In this document: one piece after another, positions 26,337 to 34,838 of the stretch | Position numbering within the stretch: position 1 is the first letter of the stretch | How the letters are laid out: each line of letters begins with the position of its first letter | From: Streptomyces klenkii | GTDB taxonomy: Bacteria > Actinomycetota > Actinomycetes > Streptomycetales > Streptomycetaceae | NCBI RefSeq assembly: GCF_003626645.1 | Contig: NZ_RBAM01000010.1 | Span: 218,987-282,986, forward strand | Direction of reading: 5' to 3' | Length of the DNA: 64,000 nucleotides | The notes under the pieces: generated by a model | What the model saw: the letters and a program-made list of their open reading frames with translations, nothing else | What the model was told of the DNA's origin: nothing | The model's database searches: none | Made by a program: the position numbers and the translations under genes

Positions 26337-28198
26337 CGCGGTACGACGTGATCGTCGTCGGCGCCGGCGTCGCGGGCTCGCTCGTCGCGCACCGGCTCGG
26401 CCGGCACTGCCGACGGGTCCTGGTCCTGGAGGCGGGTGCCGGGGTTCCCGGCGGCCACGAACCGTCCGCCGACCCGCTCACCACCTACCTGACGGCCGCC
26501 GCCAAGGTACCCGGTTCCCCCTACCGGGCCCGTCCGGCAGCCCCCTGGCCCGAGGTGACGGACCTCTCCGGCACGGACGGGACCCCTGGTTTCCGGGCCG
26601 TCGGCCACCTGCGGCAGGACGGCCCTCTCCCATACGCCAGCGGATACCTCCGCGTCAACGGCGGCACCGGCAACGTCTGGACCGGCCTCGCGCCGCGCAT
26701 GCTCCCAGAGGACTTCGACACCGAGTCCTTCGGGTACGGACGGCGGTGGCCGCTCACCTACGCCGAACTGGAGCGCCACTACCGGGCGGCCGAGGAGGAG
26801 CTGGGGGTCGCAGCCGATGCCGACGAACAGCGCGAGCACGTCGGGCTGCCCTTCCCCGACGACTACGTGTTCCCCATGCGGGCCCTGCCCGCCTCGCGTG
26901 TGGACCGTCTCCTCGCGGCCCGCCTCGACGGGCGGCACGTCAAGGACCCCGTGACCCTGGACGAGGTCGAGCTGAGGGTGGTCGGAACCCCGCACGCGCG
27001 CAACAGCGTTCCGGACCCCCGGTACGACGGCGGCCGCGGCTACGTGCCGCGCGGGCGGCACGGGCGGCCCGCTCCGGACAGCCGGTGCGTGGGCAACGCG
27101 AGCTGCGTCCCGCACTGCCCCTCGTACGCGAAGTACACCCCGCTCAAGACTCAGGGGCGCTGGAGTACGACCGTGACGCTCCGGGACCGGTCCGTGGTGA
27201 GCCGCGTGCTCGTCGACGGACGGGGGCGCGCCACGGGCGTGGAGTACCACTCGTACGCCGGTGAGGTGTCCGTCGCGCACGCCGATGTCATCGTGCTCGC
27301 CGCACACGCCGTGGAGAACGCCCGGTTGCTGCTCCTCTCCGGGCTCGCCGGGCGCAGCGATCAGGTCGGCCGCAATCTGATGGACCATCCGGTCCTCCTG
27401 ACCTGGGGCCTGTTGCCCGAGGACGCCGGGCCCTACCGGGGCCCCGGCTCGGTCTCCGGCTTCGAGGGATTCCGCACCGGCGCGGCTCGCCGGCTGCGGG
27501 CGCCGTTCCGCGTCGAACTCGGGGCGTGGGGATGGGCCTGGGCGAAGGGCTCCGTCGACACCGACGTGCACCACTTCCTCACCGAGCGGGGCCTCTTCGG
27601 GACGGAGCTGCGGCGGGCGGTCGGAGACCGGATCCGCCGGCAGTTCACCCTCCAGTTCGAGATGGAACAGGGCGCCGACCCCGCGAACCGGGTCACCCTG
27701 CACCCGTACGAACGCGATCCGCTGGGCCTGCCCCGCCCCCTCGTCACCTACGACCTCGACGAGCATGTGAAGGAGGGGATGGCGGCGGCCCGGGCGGTCT
27801 CCGACCAGATCTTCGCGCTGCTCGGCGCCGAGGACCACACGGACTACACGCCGGTGGCGGCCTGGCCGGGCCGCTTCGAGCGCGGCGGCCGCACGTACGG
27901 CTACCGCGGCGCCGGCCACGCCGCCGGCACCCACATCATGGGCGACTCCCCCGCCACATCGGTGGTGGACGCCTGGCAGCGCTGCTGGGACCACCCCGGC
28001 CTGTACGCGATCGGCTGCGGCAGCATGCCCTCGGTGGCCACCTCCAACCCGACGCTGACGATGGCCGCGCTCGCCCTGCGCAGCGCGGAGCGCATCGAAG
28101 CGGACCTGGCGGCCCGCGACCGCCCGGCCTCCCTCGTCGTGCCCCCGGCAGCCCGCGCGCTCAACGAGCCGTCACCGACCCCAGGAGCCTCGACGTGA
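26333..28198 (+). CDS. GMC-family FAD oxidoreductase, large subunit
   Basis: A 621-residue flavoprotein. DVIVVGAGVAGSLVAHRL binds the ADP part of FAD. GYLRVNGGTGNVWTG is the second FAD/GMC segment, and HIMGDSPATSVVD followed by SNPTLTMAALALRSAE forms the C-terminal GMC box with the catalytic His region (GHAAGTHIMG). NASCVPHCPSYAKY contains two cysteines in the position where gluconate-dehydrogenase-type large subunits have them. It oxidises an alcohol or sugar hydroxyl to a ketone or aldehyde. It overlaps by 4 bp both the small-subunit gene before it and the decarboxylase-like gene after it, so the three are one translational unit. Confidence 0.85.
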   Translation: MTRYDVIVVGAGVAGSLVAHRLGRHCRRVLVLEAGAGVPGGHEPSADPLTTYLTAAAKVPGSPYRARPAAPWPEVTDLSGTDGTPGFRAVGHLRQDGPLPYASGYLRVNGGTGNVWTGLAPRMLPEDFDTESFGYGRRWPLTYAELERHYRAAEEELGVAADADEQREHVGLPFPDDYVFPMRALPASRVDRLLAARLDGRHVKDPVTLDEVELRVVGTPHARNSVPDPRYDGGRGYVPRGRHGRPAPDSRCVGNASCVPHCPSYAKYTPLKTQGRWSTTVTLRDRSVVSRVLVDGRGRATGVEYHSYAGEVSVAHADVIVLAAHAVENARLLLLSGLAGRSDQVGRNLMDHPVLLTWGLLPEDAGPYRGPGSVSGFEGFRTGAARRLRAPFRVELGAWGWAWAKGSVDTDVHHFLTERGLFGTELRRAVGDRIRRQFTLQFEMEQGADPANRVTLHPYERDPLGLPRPLVTYDLDEHVKEGMAAARAVSDQIFALLGAEDHTDYTPVAAWPGRFERGGRTYGYRGAGHAAGTHIMGDSPATSVVDAWQRCWDHPGLYAIGCGSMPSVATSNPTLTMAALALRSAERIEADLAARDRPASLVVPPAARALNEPSPTPGAST

Positions 28199-29064
28199 CC
28201 GCATCCATGCCTCTGCCACCAGTGCCCGACCCCTTCCGGCTCCCCTTTCACTACGGAGCATTGCACCAGGTCGGCATCGACTGGCTCGTCGACCCGGACC
28301 CGGTCCGCAAGCTGCTCGCCGCACACCACCCGGATCTGACCGCGGCGGCCTTCGAGGACGGGCGGGCGCTGGTCTCGCTCAACTACCAGCTGTATTTCGC
28401 CCAGTACGCGTTCGGTGGCGGCATCACCCAGGAGATCGAGTTCAACATCATCGCGTTCCCGTCGGACGAGGGCGGCCGTCTTCCGCAGCTGACTTACGCC
28501 CAGTACGCGCAGGGCTGGGACCAGACGAAGCTGCTCGGCATCGCCCGCATCCACGTCCTGTGCGACAACCCGTTCGCCATCAGAGCCGGGCGCGAACTCT
28601 ACGCGGAGCCGAAGCACCCCGGCTGGTTCGAGGTCGGCCTGCCGTCCCTCAACGGACCCGCGGGCGAGATCTGGACCGTACGGTGCAAGACGGCCACGAT
28701 CGGCCCGGACGACACTCTGGAGAAGGACACGAGGCCGCTGCTCGACGTCACGGCGGAGCTGGACGGTCTCACCGCCGTCGCCGCCAGCTCCGCCCCGGTC
28801 ACCGGCTACGGAACCGACCGCGAGGGACGTCTCCTCGCCGGCCCCATGAACGTCTACCAACCGTACCGCTGGTACGACCTCGCCACCCCCGAACACTCCG
28901 GCCGCACACGGCTGGCGGTCCATGCCGCGGACAGCGACCTCGGCCGGGACATCAGCGCCGTCCTCGGCGCCGGAGCACCGGCTGTCGGCGCCTGGACGTA
29001 CCAGTCTCCCCCGGTGGCCGCTCACACCCGCCCGTACTACCTGCCGACGCGGCCACGCCCCTGA
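28195..29064 (+). CDS. Acetoacetate decarboxylase-like protein
   Basis: A 289-residue protein. FHYGALHQVGIDWL opens the fold, IEFNIIAFP is a core strand, and AGRELYAEPKHPGWF resembles the REVxGxPKK segment of the acetoacetate decarboxylase superfamily. The catalytic Schiff-base lysine of true decarboxylases is not clearly conserved, so it may be an ADC-fold aldolase or dehydratase. The GTG start overlaps the GMC stop (GTGA). Downstream of an alcohol oxidase pair it could process the keto product (inference). Confidence 0.6.
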   Translation: MTASMPLPPVPDPFRLPFHYGALHQVGIDWLVDPDPVRKLLAAHHPDLTAAAFEDGRALVSLNYQLYFAQYAFGGGITQEIEFNIIAFPSDEGGRLPQLTYAQYAQGWDQTKLLGIARIHVLCDNPFAIRAGRELYAEPKHPGWFEVGLPSLNGPAGEIWTVRCKTATIGPDDTLEKDTRPLLDVTAELDGLTAVAASSAPVTGYGTDREGRLLAGPMNVYQPYRWYDLATPEHSGRTRLAVHAADSDLGRDISAVLGAGAPAVGAWTYQSPPVAAHTRPYYLPTRPRP

Positions 29065-29184
29065 CCGCCGAGCCCTGGGCGGCCTTGCGTATCGGGCTCT
29101 ACGCCATCGCCCCGGCCACGGATCAAGTCACCTGGATGGCATAGGAGTTACCCAGGAAAGTCAAACCTGCCTTGAGGAGTCCCC

Positions 29185-29529
29185 GTGATCAAGATCAGCA
29201 TCTTCCTGACCCGGCGCGCGGACCTCACCCACGAGGAGTTCGTGGAGTACTGGACGCACAAGCACCTGCCGCTGATCGCGAGCGTGACGGACGGATCGGT
29301 ACCGGTCCGGCGCCATGTCCTGCTCCTACCCACCGACGACGAGGTCCCCGGCCTGCGCAGCACCTACTACGACGGCGTCGTCGAAGTCTGGTTCGACGAC
29401 ATCGCCGACGCCACCCGCTGGTTCACCTCGGACATCTTCACCACGACCGTCGCCGCCGACGAGGAGAAATTCCTCGACCGCTCCCTGACCCGCTTCCTCT
29501 TCACCACCGAATCCCCGATCGCCGGTTGA
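29185..29529 (+). CDS. EthD-domain protein
   Basis: A 114-residue ferredoxin-like protein: IKISIFLTRRADLTHEEFVEYW with HKHLPLI is the EthD signature. EthD proteins accompany oxidative catabolic or polyketide-tailoring enzymes and may act as cyclase or dehydratase-like partners. GTG 29185 has TTGAGGAG just upstream. It lies 120 bp after the decarboxylase-like gene in the same direction, probably in the same operon. Confidence 0.8.
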   Translation: MIKISIFLTRRADLTHEEFVEYWTHKHLPLIASVTDGSVPVRRHVLLLPTDDEVPGLRSTYYDGVVEVWFDDIADATRWFTSDIFTTTVAADEEKFLDRSLTRFLFTTESPIAG

Positions 29530-29596
29530 GCACCACCGCCGAGGTACGGCGAGCGTCGAACGCCACTCACTGCCTCCCGGGCGTTGCCGCAAAGAA

Positions 29597-30565
29597 CTAC
29601 GGCACGCGGGTGAGGTGGAAGTAGAAGTCTGCGGGATCACCCTTCTTGTCCATGACGCACAGCAGGACATCGTCAGTGATCCGTCGGAAGTGGTCGATGA
29701 CAGGCAGTTGGTCGTAGACCATCGCCGCGGACGGTTTGCCGCGGAAGACGACCTCGTGCAGTGTGGCGAGTCCCCTCTCCTCGTAGGAAAAGACCTGTCC
29801 GTCCTCATCGAGGCGCAGCAGCGGCTCTACATGCCCGGCATCGACGAACCGTTTGCCGTACCACCTCATTTGTGCCAGCAGTACGGCGTTCTCGCTGGTG
29901 AATTCGAACCCGTCGCCTTTCCATGTGCCGGTCAGCAGCGTGGCGTCGACCGGTTCGAGGCGGTCGAAGAGCTCCGCCAGCTTCGTGGGTTCGTACTCCC
30001 TTCCGGAAGCGATGGCGTCCAGGACTTCCTGTTCCATGTCTGCTTCCTGTTCCATGTCCGCTTTCGGCTCCTTCCTCGGAAGCCGGAATGCGTCGGCTGC
30101 GCGGCCCGGGCGTACGGGGTCGAAGCGGTGGTACATGCGGCTGTGCCAGAGGATCACCCGTTCCAGCGCCACCGCAGGAACGTACGCGGTTGCCGTAAGT
30201 GGGGCCAGAGCCCGGCGGCAGGCCTCGACGGCCGCTTCGGCACGGTCGTAGGCCTCGGGCGCGCTCAGGCCGATCGCGAGGGCGTCGGCCTTTCCCTCGG
30301 TCCGTTCCCGGTGATGGCCGCGGAGGTCATTCAGCAGGCGGATCGCGATCGCGCCGTGGCGCAAGGCGCCGCGCAGCACCGGAAGGTGCAGTGCGATCCC
30401 GGGGGCGTCGTCCATGAGTGCCCACAGGGCGGTGACCTGCTGTTCGACGCCGATGGTCCGGGCGCCGTGGCGTAGGTAGTCCGTCAGCCGGGGCATCCTG
30501 CCGCCGGCGGCCACCGCCTCGGTGGCCTCGCGCTCGCGCTGCATTCCGGTGAGCGTCCGATGCAT
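29597..30565 (-). CDS. Class I terpene synthase C-terminal part fused to GXWXG/DUF4334
   Basis: A 322-residue frame. Residues 1 to about 165 are the C-terminal half of a class I terpene synthase: RLTDYLRHGARTIG, the metal-binding NDLRGHHRERTEG (NSE/DTE motif) and WHSRMYHRFD. The N-terminal half with the DDxxD motif is absent; upstream bases belong to unrelated fragments on the other strand. From about residue 185 a DUF4334 protein follows, with LTGTWKGDGFEF (GXWXG) and MRWYGKRFVDAGHV. The two parts are joined through an 18-bp tandem duplication (residues ADMEQE twice). The terpene synthase cannot be active as it stands; DUF4334 could be translated from the internal ATGs. Confidence 0.6.
   Translation of the reverse strand: MHRTLTGMQREREATEAVAAGGRMPRLTDYLRHGARTIGVEQQVTALWALMDDAPGIALHLPVLRGALRHGAIAIRLLNDLRGHHRERTEGKADALAIGLSAPEAYDRAEAAVEACRRALAPLTATAYVPAVALERVILWHSRMYHRFDPVRPGRAADAFRLPRKEPKADMEQEADMEQEVLDAIASGREYEPTKLAELFDRLEPVDATLLTGTWKGDGFEFTSENAVLLAQMRWYGKRFVDAGHVEPLLRLDEDGQVFSYEERGLATLHEVVFRGKPSAAMVYDQLPVIDHFRRITDDVLLCVMDKKGDPADFYFHLTRVP
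30026..30061. repeat. 18-bp tandem duplication
   Basis: Two 18-bp units (differing at one base) encode ADMEQE twice on the minus strand, at the junction of the terpene synthase part and DUF4334. Each unit contains an ATG that could serve as a DUF4334 start. Confidence 0.7.
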
Positions 30566-30595
30566 GCTGTGCTGCCAGAGCGCGACCAGTCCGGG

Positions 30596-30829
30596 CTTTC
30601 CACCGCCGTCTCCGACCCGGGCCGGCTCAAGCGCTGGAACCGGGTCGAGCTGTGGGCGGCGCACGCCCTTGTGGAGGCGTCCTTCGGCAATCACACGGGC
30701 GCCCTGCGTACCGCCCGCTTGATCGCGGACCAGCAGTCGCCGGAGGGCGACTTCTTCGCCAACCCGGTCACCACCGCCTTCGCCGCGCTCGCGCTCCAAG
30801 CCGCCGCTCCCGGCACGGCCGCCGCCCCC
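30596..30829 (+). pseudogene. Prenyltransferase/squalene-oxidase-repeat protein fragment
   Basis: The frame reads WNRVELWAAHALVEASFG, TARLIADQQSPEGDFFANP and TTAFAALALQ, the helix-QxxDGxFxxxP-helix pattern of alpha/alpha-barrel terpene cyclase and prenyltransferase repeats. About 78 residues survive, with no start. It overlaps the 5' part of the opposing terpene synthase frame, marking a rearrangement point. Confidence 0.45.
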
Positions 30830-30831
30830 AC

Positions 30832-30967
30832 GCGAAGACGGGGTGCCGGATCATCCCGGGTGGCGAGGCGGAGGCCGGGGAGACGCCGAGGCAGTGTGCG
30901 GAACGTGAGTGCTGGGAGGAGAGGGCAGGGCGATTGCAAAGTCTTGGCCATCTTGTTGGTGTGCGGG
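30832..30967 (+). pseudogene. Nudix hydrolase fragment
   Basis: IIPGGEAEAGETPRQCAERE followed by CWEE fits the Nudix box (GX5EX7REUXEE). Only the box and about 15 residues on each side remain. It directly follows the prenyltransferase-repeat fragment in another frame. Confidence 0.6.
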
Positions 30968-30994
30968 TCAAGGACGTGCGGCGGGCGGGTCAGC

Positions 30995-32062
30995 TCAGGT
31001 GAGGAGTTTCGCGAGCAGGGCCATCTCGGTGGGCGGGTCGGTCACCGGCTGGATGAGGAGCTCGCCGACGCCGGCCTGTTCCAGGGTGGTGATGCGGGCG
31101 AGGAGGTCGTCGCGGGTGCCGACCAGGGCCAGGGTGTTCATCAGCGAGGGCAGAACCAGGTCCCGGTCCTGCGGTGCGATGCGTCCGAGGTAGTTGGGGT
31201 AGAGCTTGGTGTGCCGGTCCGGCGCGGTGGCGGTAGTGCCGCGCCGGTCGAGAAGCCGCCGTACCGCCTCGCGTTCCTCGGGGCCGAGCTGCTCGGCGAA
31301 GGCGGGTGTGTCGGCGGCCGTGTCGGCGGCGAAGGCCAGCAGCGACAGGACGAGGTGGCCCGTCGCGTCCCGGGCCGCGTCGCCGTGAGGGTCCTCCTCC
31401 TCGTCGAGTAGGTGGAGCGAAGTCACCACGTAGGAGTCCGTACGGGAGTCGGGGTCGCGGGGTGTGCCCTGGGCGGCGTGGCGGCGGGTGTCGTGCAGCG
31501 CGTGCCAGGCGGTGGGGTCGAGCAGGCCGAAGGAGATGAGGCCGGTACCGCGGCGGCCGGCGACGGCGGCGGCTTTGGGTCCGAGCAGCGCGGCCACGAC
31601 GAACTCGATCGGGGCGGCGGTGTTCACGTGCGCCCCGGCGTGCAGGAACCGGATGTCGCGGACCCGGTCACCTTCGCGGTACTCGGTCGACCGTCCGGCG
31701 CACAGGTCCTGCAGTGCGACGGTGAAGTTCTCCAGCCTGGCCGCCGTGGTCGGCCGCATGCCCAGGGTGCGCCGAGCGGTGTTTCCGGTGCCGACTGCGC
31801 AGATGATCCGGCCCGGTGCCAAGGCGTTGAGGCTGGCGAGCCCGCTCGCGGCGGCCGGGGCCGAGCGCAGCGCCGGTGAGGTCACGCCGATGCCGAGCCT
31901 GATGCGGCTGGTGGCCTTCGCGCACAGGCTCAAGGCGACGAAGGGGTCGCCGTGGACCATCGGGCTGTCGTTGACCCAGAAGCTGTGCAAGCCCAACTCC
32001 TCGGCCCGCACGGCGAGGTCCTCCACACCGGGCTGCGCGGCGACAACGACTCCTGCACGCAT
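30995..32062 (-). CDS. LLM-class flavin-dependent oxidoreductase
   Basis: A 355-residue luciferase-like TIM-barrel protein: LGLHSFWVNDSP, TSRIRLGIGVTSP, ICAVGTGNTARR and, near the end, LVGTRDDLLARITTLEQAGVGELL. The pattern is that of F420- or FMN-dependent LLM enzymes; the cofactor cannot be decided by eye. ATG 32062 is preceded by TTGGAGG at a good distance. The next gene on this strand is the truncated terpene synthase about 430 bp away, so it is probably monocistronic. Confidence 0.82.
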   Translation of the reverse strand: MRAGVVVAAQPGVEDLAVRAEELGLHSFWVNDSPMVHGDPFVALSLCAKATSRIRLGIGVTSPALRSAPAAASGLASLNALAPGRIICAVGTGNTARRTLGMRPTTAARLENFTVALQDLCAGRSTEYREGDRVRDIRFLHAGAHVNTAAPIEFVVAALLGPKAAAVAGRRGTGLISFGLLDPTAWHALHDTRRHAAQGTPRDPDSRTDSYVVTSLHLLDEEEDPHGDAARDATGHLVLSLLAFAADTAADTPAFAEQLGPEEREAVRRLLDRRGTTATAPDRHTKLYPNYLGRIAPQDRDLVLPSLMNTLALVGTRDDLLARITTLEQAGVGELLIQPVTDPPTEMALLAKLLT

Positions 32063-32643
32063 CAAAACCTCCAAGGTGTGAGGAGTGAATCGAACCCGCC
32101 CAGCATGGCAGGTCCCGGCGCAAGGGCCGTTGGAAAGTCGCGTGATCTTGTGGCCTCGCAGGGCGGGGGGACCGTGCCTGACGCAACGAGACCCCGTTTC
32201 ACCTCTGGCAGGTCCTCTCCCGCCGGGTTCAGGACATCGCCTCCGCGCACCGCGGATGCCTGCCCGCAACGCTGCCTCCGATCAGCGAGACCTCTCCCCC
32301 GTACCCGTCGTGGAGTCCGTTGAGAACACCACCGCGCGCACAAGCCGGGCGTCACGCACGACGGCTTTTCGAGGCCGTGCGGGCCCTGACCCGTTCTGGT
32401 CGGAGCCACAGCTCCGTGGCCGGGAGCTCGGCCTGAACCGCCGCACTGTCAGCAAGTACGCACGGGCCCGCACCTGGCAGGAGGTGGCACGTCGCCCGCC
32501 CCGGCTCCTCAACCACTGCCCTGCGCTCAGAACCGCCGGCCAGGGATGCCGACGAAGACGCCGGCGTAGCTCGCGGACGGGGCGGGCCAGGGCCTGCTCC
32601 AGGTTCTCGGTGCCGGTGCAACGGCGGTGGTGTCGGGGCAAGG
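32063..32643. other. Gap with transposase scraps
   Basis: About 580 bp between the LLM gene start and the WYL regulator stop. Apart from the transposase helix-turn-helix remnant described separately, I see only short shadow frames. The first 40 bp include the LLM ribosome site. Confidence 0.35.
32400..32530 (+). pseudogene. Transposase helix-turn-helix remnant (ISL3-like)
   Basis: ELGLNRRTVSKYARARTWQEV matches the N-terminal DNA-binding helix of ISL3/IS204-type transposases (usual ELGLDRKTVRRYARA), followed by RPPRLLNHCP where relatives have RPSxLDxHKP. No catalytic region follows. Confidence 0.4.
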
Positions 32644-33603
32644 TCAGCCCACGGCGTGCAGCGTGCGCTCAGCCGTGGCGCGGAGGTAGGTGAGGACAGC
32701 GGGGTCGGCGTCGAGGGTGTAGTCGGTGTCGAGGCCGATGAGGGTCTGGGCGATACGCGGGAGGTGGTCGTCGGAGGCGTCTACGCGGCAGGACGTCTCG
32801 TCGACGGGCTGGATACGGGTGGCCAGGTACCGGGTGCGGGCGCGGATGCGGTCGGCCGGGGCGTGGACGGTGGCGACGGCGCGGTAGCGGGTCGGGGCCG
32901 CTGACAGCCGGCCGGCGACGAAGGCGGCGGGGTCGGCGCCGGGGATCTCGCGCGGTGGAACCCGCCGGCCGGTGGGTGCGGGGTCGGTGATGCGGTCGAG
33001 GCGGAAGATTCGCCAGTCGTCCCTGCCGATGTCGTGGGCGAGGAGGTACCACAGGCCGCCGGAGTCGACCAGGTGACAGGGCTCGGCCCGGCGCGAAGTA
33101 GTCGTGCCCTGGCGATCGGCGTAATCGAAGGTGATGATCTCGTGGTCGCGGCAGGCCACAGCCAGGGCAGCCAGGAGGGCCGGATCGGCGCGCGGCCCGC
33201 GGGACTCCCACGTGATGCCGGCCAGGGAGGTCTGCAGGGCGGTGACCTGGCCGCGCAGGCGGCGGGGCAGCACCTGCTCCAGCTTGGCCAGGGCCCGTAG
33301 CGCACTCTCCTCGATGCCGGTCAGACCACCTGCGGCGGTGCGCAGGGCCACCGTGACGGCGACGGCTTCGGCGTCGTCGAGGAGGAGGGGCGGCAGGCCG
33401 GTGCCGGAGGACAGGCGGTAGCCGCCGGTGTGTCCGCGGGAGCTGTCGACCGGGTAGCCCAGTTCGCGCAGGCGATCGATATCGCGACGGAGCGTGCGCA
33501 CGGTGACGCCCAGGTGGTCGGCGAGGTCGGCGCCGGACCATTCGCGCCGGGTCTGCAGCAGGGACAGCAGCCGCAGGGTGCGGGCGGTCATGTCGCTCGT
33601 CAT
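32644..33603 (-). CDS. HTH-11/WYL-domain transcriptional regulator
   Basis: A 319-residue regulator. Residues about 5-60 are a winged helix (RTLRLLSLLQTRREWSG, LGVTVRTLRRDIDRLRELGYPV with SSRGHTGGYRL). The WYL domain follows (ITFDYADRQGTTTSRRAEP, GLWYLLAHD, WRIFRLDRI) with a C-terminal WCX-like extension. WYL proteins sense small molecules or nucleic acids. It is divergent from the NAD(P)-binding/VOC gene pair, with a perfect 6-bp dyad in the gap, so it likely controls that pair. ATG 33603 is used; ATG 33591 is an alternative. Confidence 0.88.
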   Translation of the reverse strand: MTSDMTARTLRLLSLLQTRREWSGADLADHLGVTVRTLRRDIDRLRELGYPVDSSRGHTGGYRLSSGTGLPPLLLDDAEAVAVTVALRTAAGGLTGIEESALRALAKLEQVLPRRLRGQVTALQTSLAGITWESRGPRADPALLAALAVACRDHEIITFDYADRQGTTTSRRAEPCHLVDSGGLWYLLAHDIGRDDWRIFRLDRITDPAPTGRRVPPREIPGADPAAFVAGRLSAAPTRYRAVATVHAPADRIRARTRYLATRIQPVDETSCRVDASDDHLPRIAQTLIGLDTDYTLDADPAVLTYLRATAERTLHAVG

Positions 33604-33626
33604 GGATTCCACTCTGCCCGCGTCAA

Positions 33627-33643
33627 AGGACACCTGCTGTCCT
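33627..33643. promoter_or_regulatory. Operator-like dyad between WYL regulator and oxidoreductase genes
   Basis: AGGACA-CCTGC-TGTCCT is a perfect 6-bp inverted repeat centred 32 bp upstream of the WYL start and about 60 bp upstream of the ATG at 33695. The position fits a regulator site over divergent promoters. Confidence 0.5.
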
Positions 33644-33694
33644 GAAGTCCTCCTAGTGTGGAAGCGTCTGCAAGAACAAAACGGGAGGTTTCCC

Positions 33695-34405
33695 ATGAAA
33701 ATTGCTGTTCTCGGTACCGGTGGCGGTGCCCGCGCCCACATCGCCAAGCTCGCCGGGCTCGGGCACGAGGTCCACGTCGGCACCCGCGACCCGGAAGCCA
33801 CCCTCGCGCGCACCGAGCCCGACATGATGGGCACCCCGCCGTTCGGATCCTGGCTCGCCGGGCACCCCGGCATCGCGCTGCACACCTTCGCGGACGCCGC
33901 CGACCGGGCGGAGCTGGTCATCAACGGCATCGACGGTCGCAACGCGGTGGCCGCCCTCTCGGCCGCCGCCGAGCAGCTGGCGGGCAAGACGCTCGTCGAC
34001 TACGCGGTGCCGTTCATCTACAACCCCGAGATCGAGCACCCCTGGCCCACCCCCTGGGGCGTGATGCCCACGCTCGACCCGTGCGACAGCGACAGCCTCG
34101 CCGAGCAGATCCAGCGCGCGCTGCCGGACACGAAGGTCGTCAAGGCCTTCGTCACCCAGGAGCAGGCCACCGTCGTCGACCCGAAGTCCATCGGTGGCGG
34201 CGAACACACCATGTTCGTCGCCGGCGAGAACGCCGACGCCAAGCAGGCCGTCACCGACCTGCTCACCGCCTACGGCTGGAGCGACATCCTCGACCTCGGC
34301 CCCCTGGTCGCTGCCCGCGGCATGGAGATGTACGCCCACATGCACTCCGCCATCGGCTTCGCCCTGGGCTTCGGCACCCACTTCGGCATCAAAGTCATCC
34401 GCTGA
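33695..34405 (+). CDS. NAD(P)-binding F420-reductase-like protein
   Basis: A 236-residue protein starting MKIAVLGTGGGARAHIAKLA, a Rossmann motif like NADPH-dependent F420 reductases and coenzyme F420-binding proteins, with VHVGTRDPEATLA after beta2 and TLVDYAVPF in the middle. The C-terminal half (TKVVKAFVT, ARGMEMYAHMHSAIG) matches the same family. Function is likely hydride transfer between NADPH and another carrier, not proven. ATG 33695 follows GGGAGG. The VOC-type gene follows 22 bp later. Probably induced through the divergent WYL regulator. Confidence 0.75.
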   Translation: MKIAVLGTGGGARAHIAKLAGLGHEVHVGTRDPEATLARTEPDMMGTPPFGSWLAGHPGIALHTFADAADRAELVINGIDGRNAVAALSAAAEQLAGKTLVDYAVPFIYNPEIEHPWPTPWGVMPTLDPCDSDSLAEQIQRALPDTKVVKAFVTQEQATVVDPKSIGGGEHTMFVAGENADAKQAVTDLLTAYGWSDILDLGPLVAARGMEMYAHMHSAIGFALGFGTHFGIKVIR

Positions 34406-34427
34406 CCCCGCGAAAGGAAACTCCCCC

Positions 34428-34838
34428 ATGACCAGCCACACCCACCCCCACCCCCATACCGCACCCCTGTCCGGCAAGATCATGTGCCAGGCCATGTGGG
34501 CCCGTGACGGCAGGAAGCTCGCCGAGTTCTACGCCACCGCCCTGGGTACGAAGGTCACGCAGGCCTTCCCGAACGAGGAGGGGAACGAGGTCGCCTTCGC
34601 CTTCCACGTGAACGGGGCGATGTACCTCTTCTACACCTCCCCCTCCTTCACCGCTCCCGACTGGCCGGAGCAGGAGCTGCCCTTCCACATGGACCTCGTC
34701 TTCGACGACGCCCAAGCGGCCGAGAAGCAGTTGCTGGAGATGGGCGCCACCAAGCCCGGCCACCAGCCCGGAGGAAAGCACTGGACCGTCCTCCTCGACC
34801 CCTCAGACCAGCCTTTCTGCATCCACAGCGCCCACTGA
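34428..34838 (+). CDS. VOC-family (glyoxalase/PhnB-like) protein
   Basis: A 136-residue protein of the vicinal-oxygen-chelate fold: KLAEFYATALGTKV and FPNEEGNEVAFAFHV form the first beta-alpha-beta-beta-beta unit, and FHMDLVFDDAQAAEKQLLEMGA with PFCIHSAH the second. Members are dioxygenases, resistance proteins or isomerases, and no substrate can be inferred. A histidine-rich N-terminus (HTHPHPH) might bind metal. AAAGGA precedes ATG 34428. It is in an operon with the NAD(P)-binding gene. Confidence 0.8.
   Translation: MTSHTHPHPHTAPLSGKIMCQAMWARDGRKLAEFYATALGTKVTQAFPNEEGNEVAFAFHVNGAMYLFYTSPSFTAPDWPEQELPFHMDLVFDDAQAAEKQLLEMGATKPGHQPGGKHWTVLLDPSDQPFCIHSAH

Noticed and set aside
26204..27994. 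Minus-strand open frame of about 596 codons
   Set aside because: It is antisense to the GMC oxidoreductase, and no motif is present.
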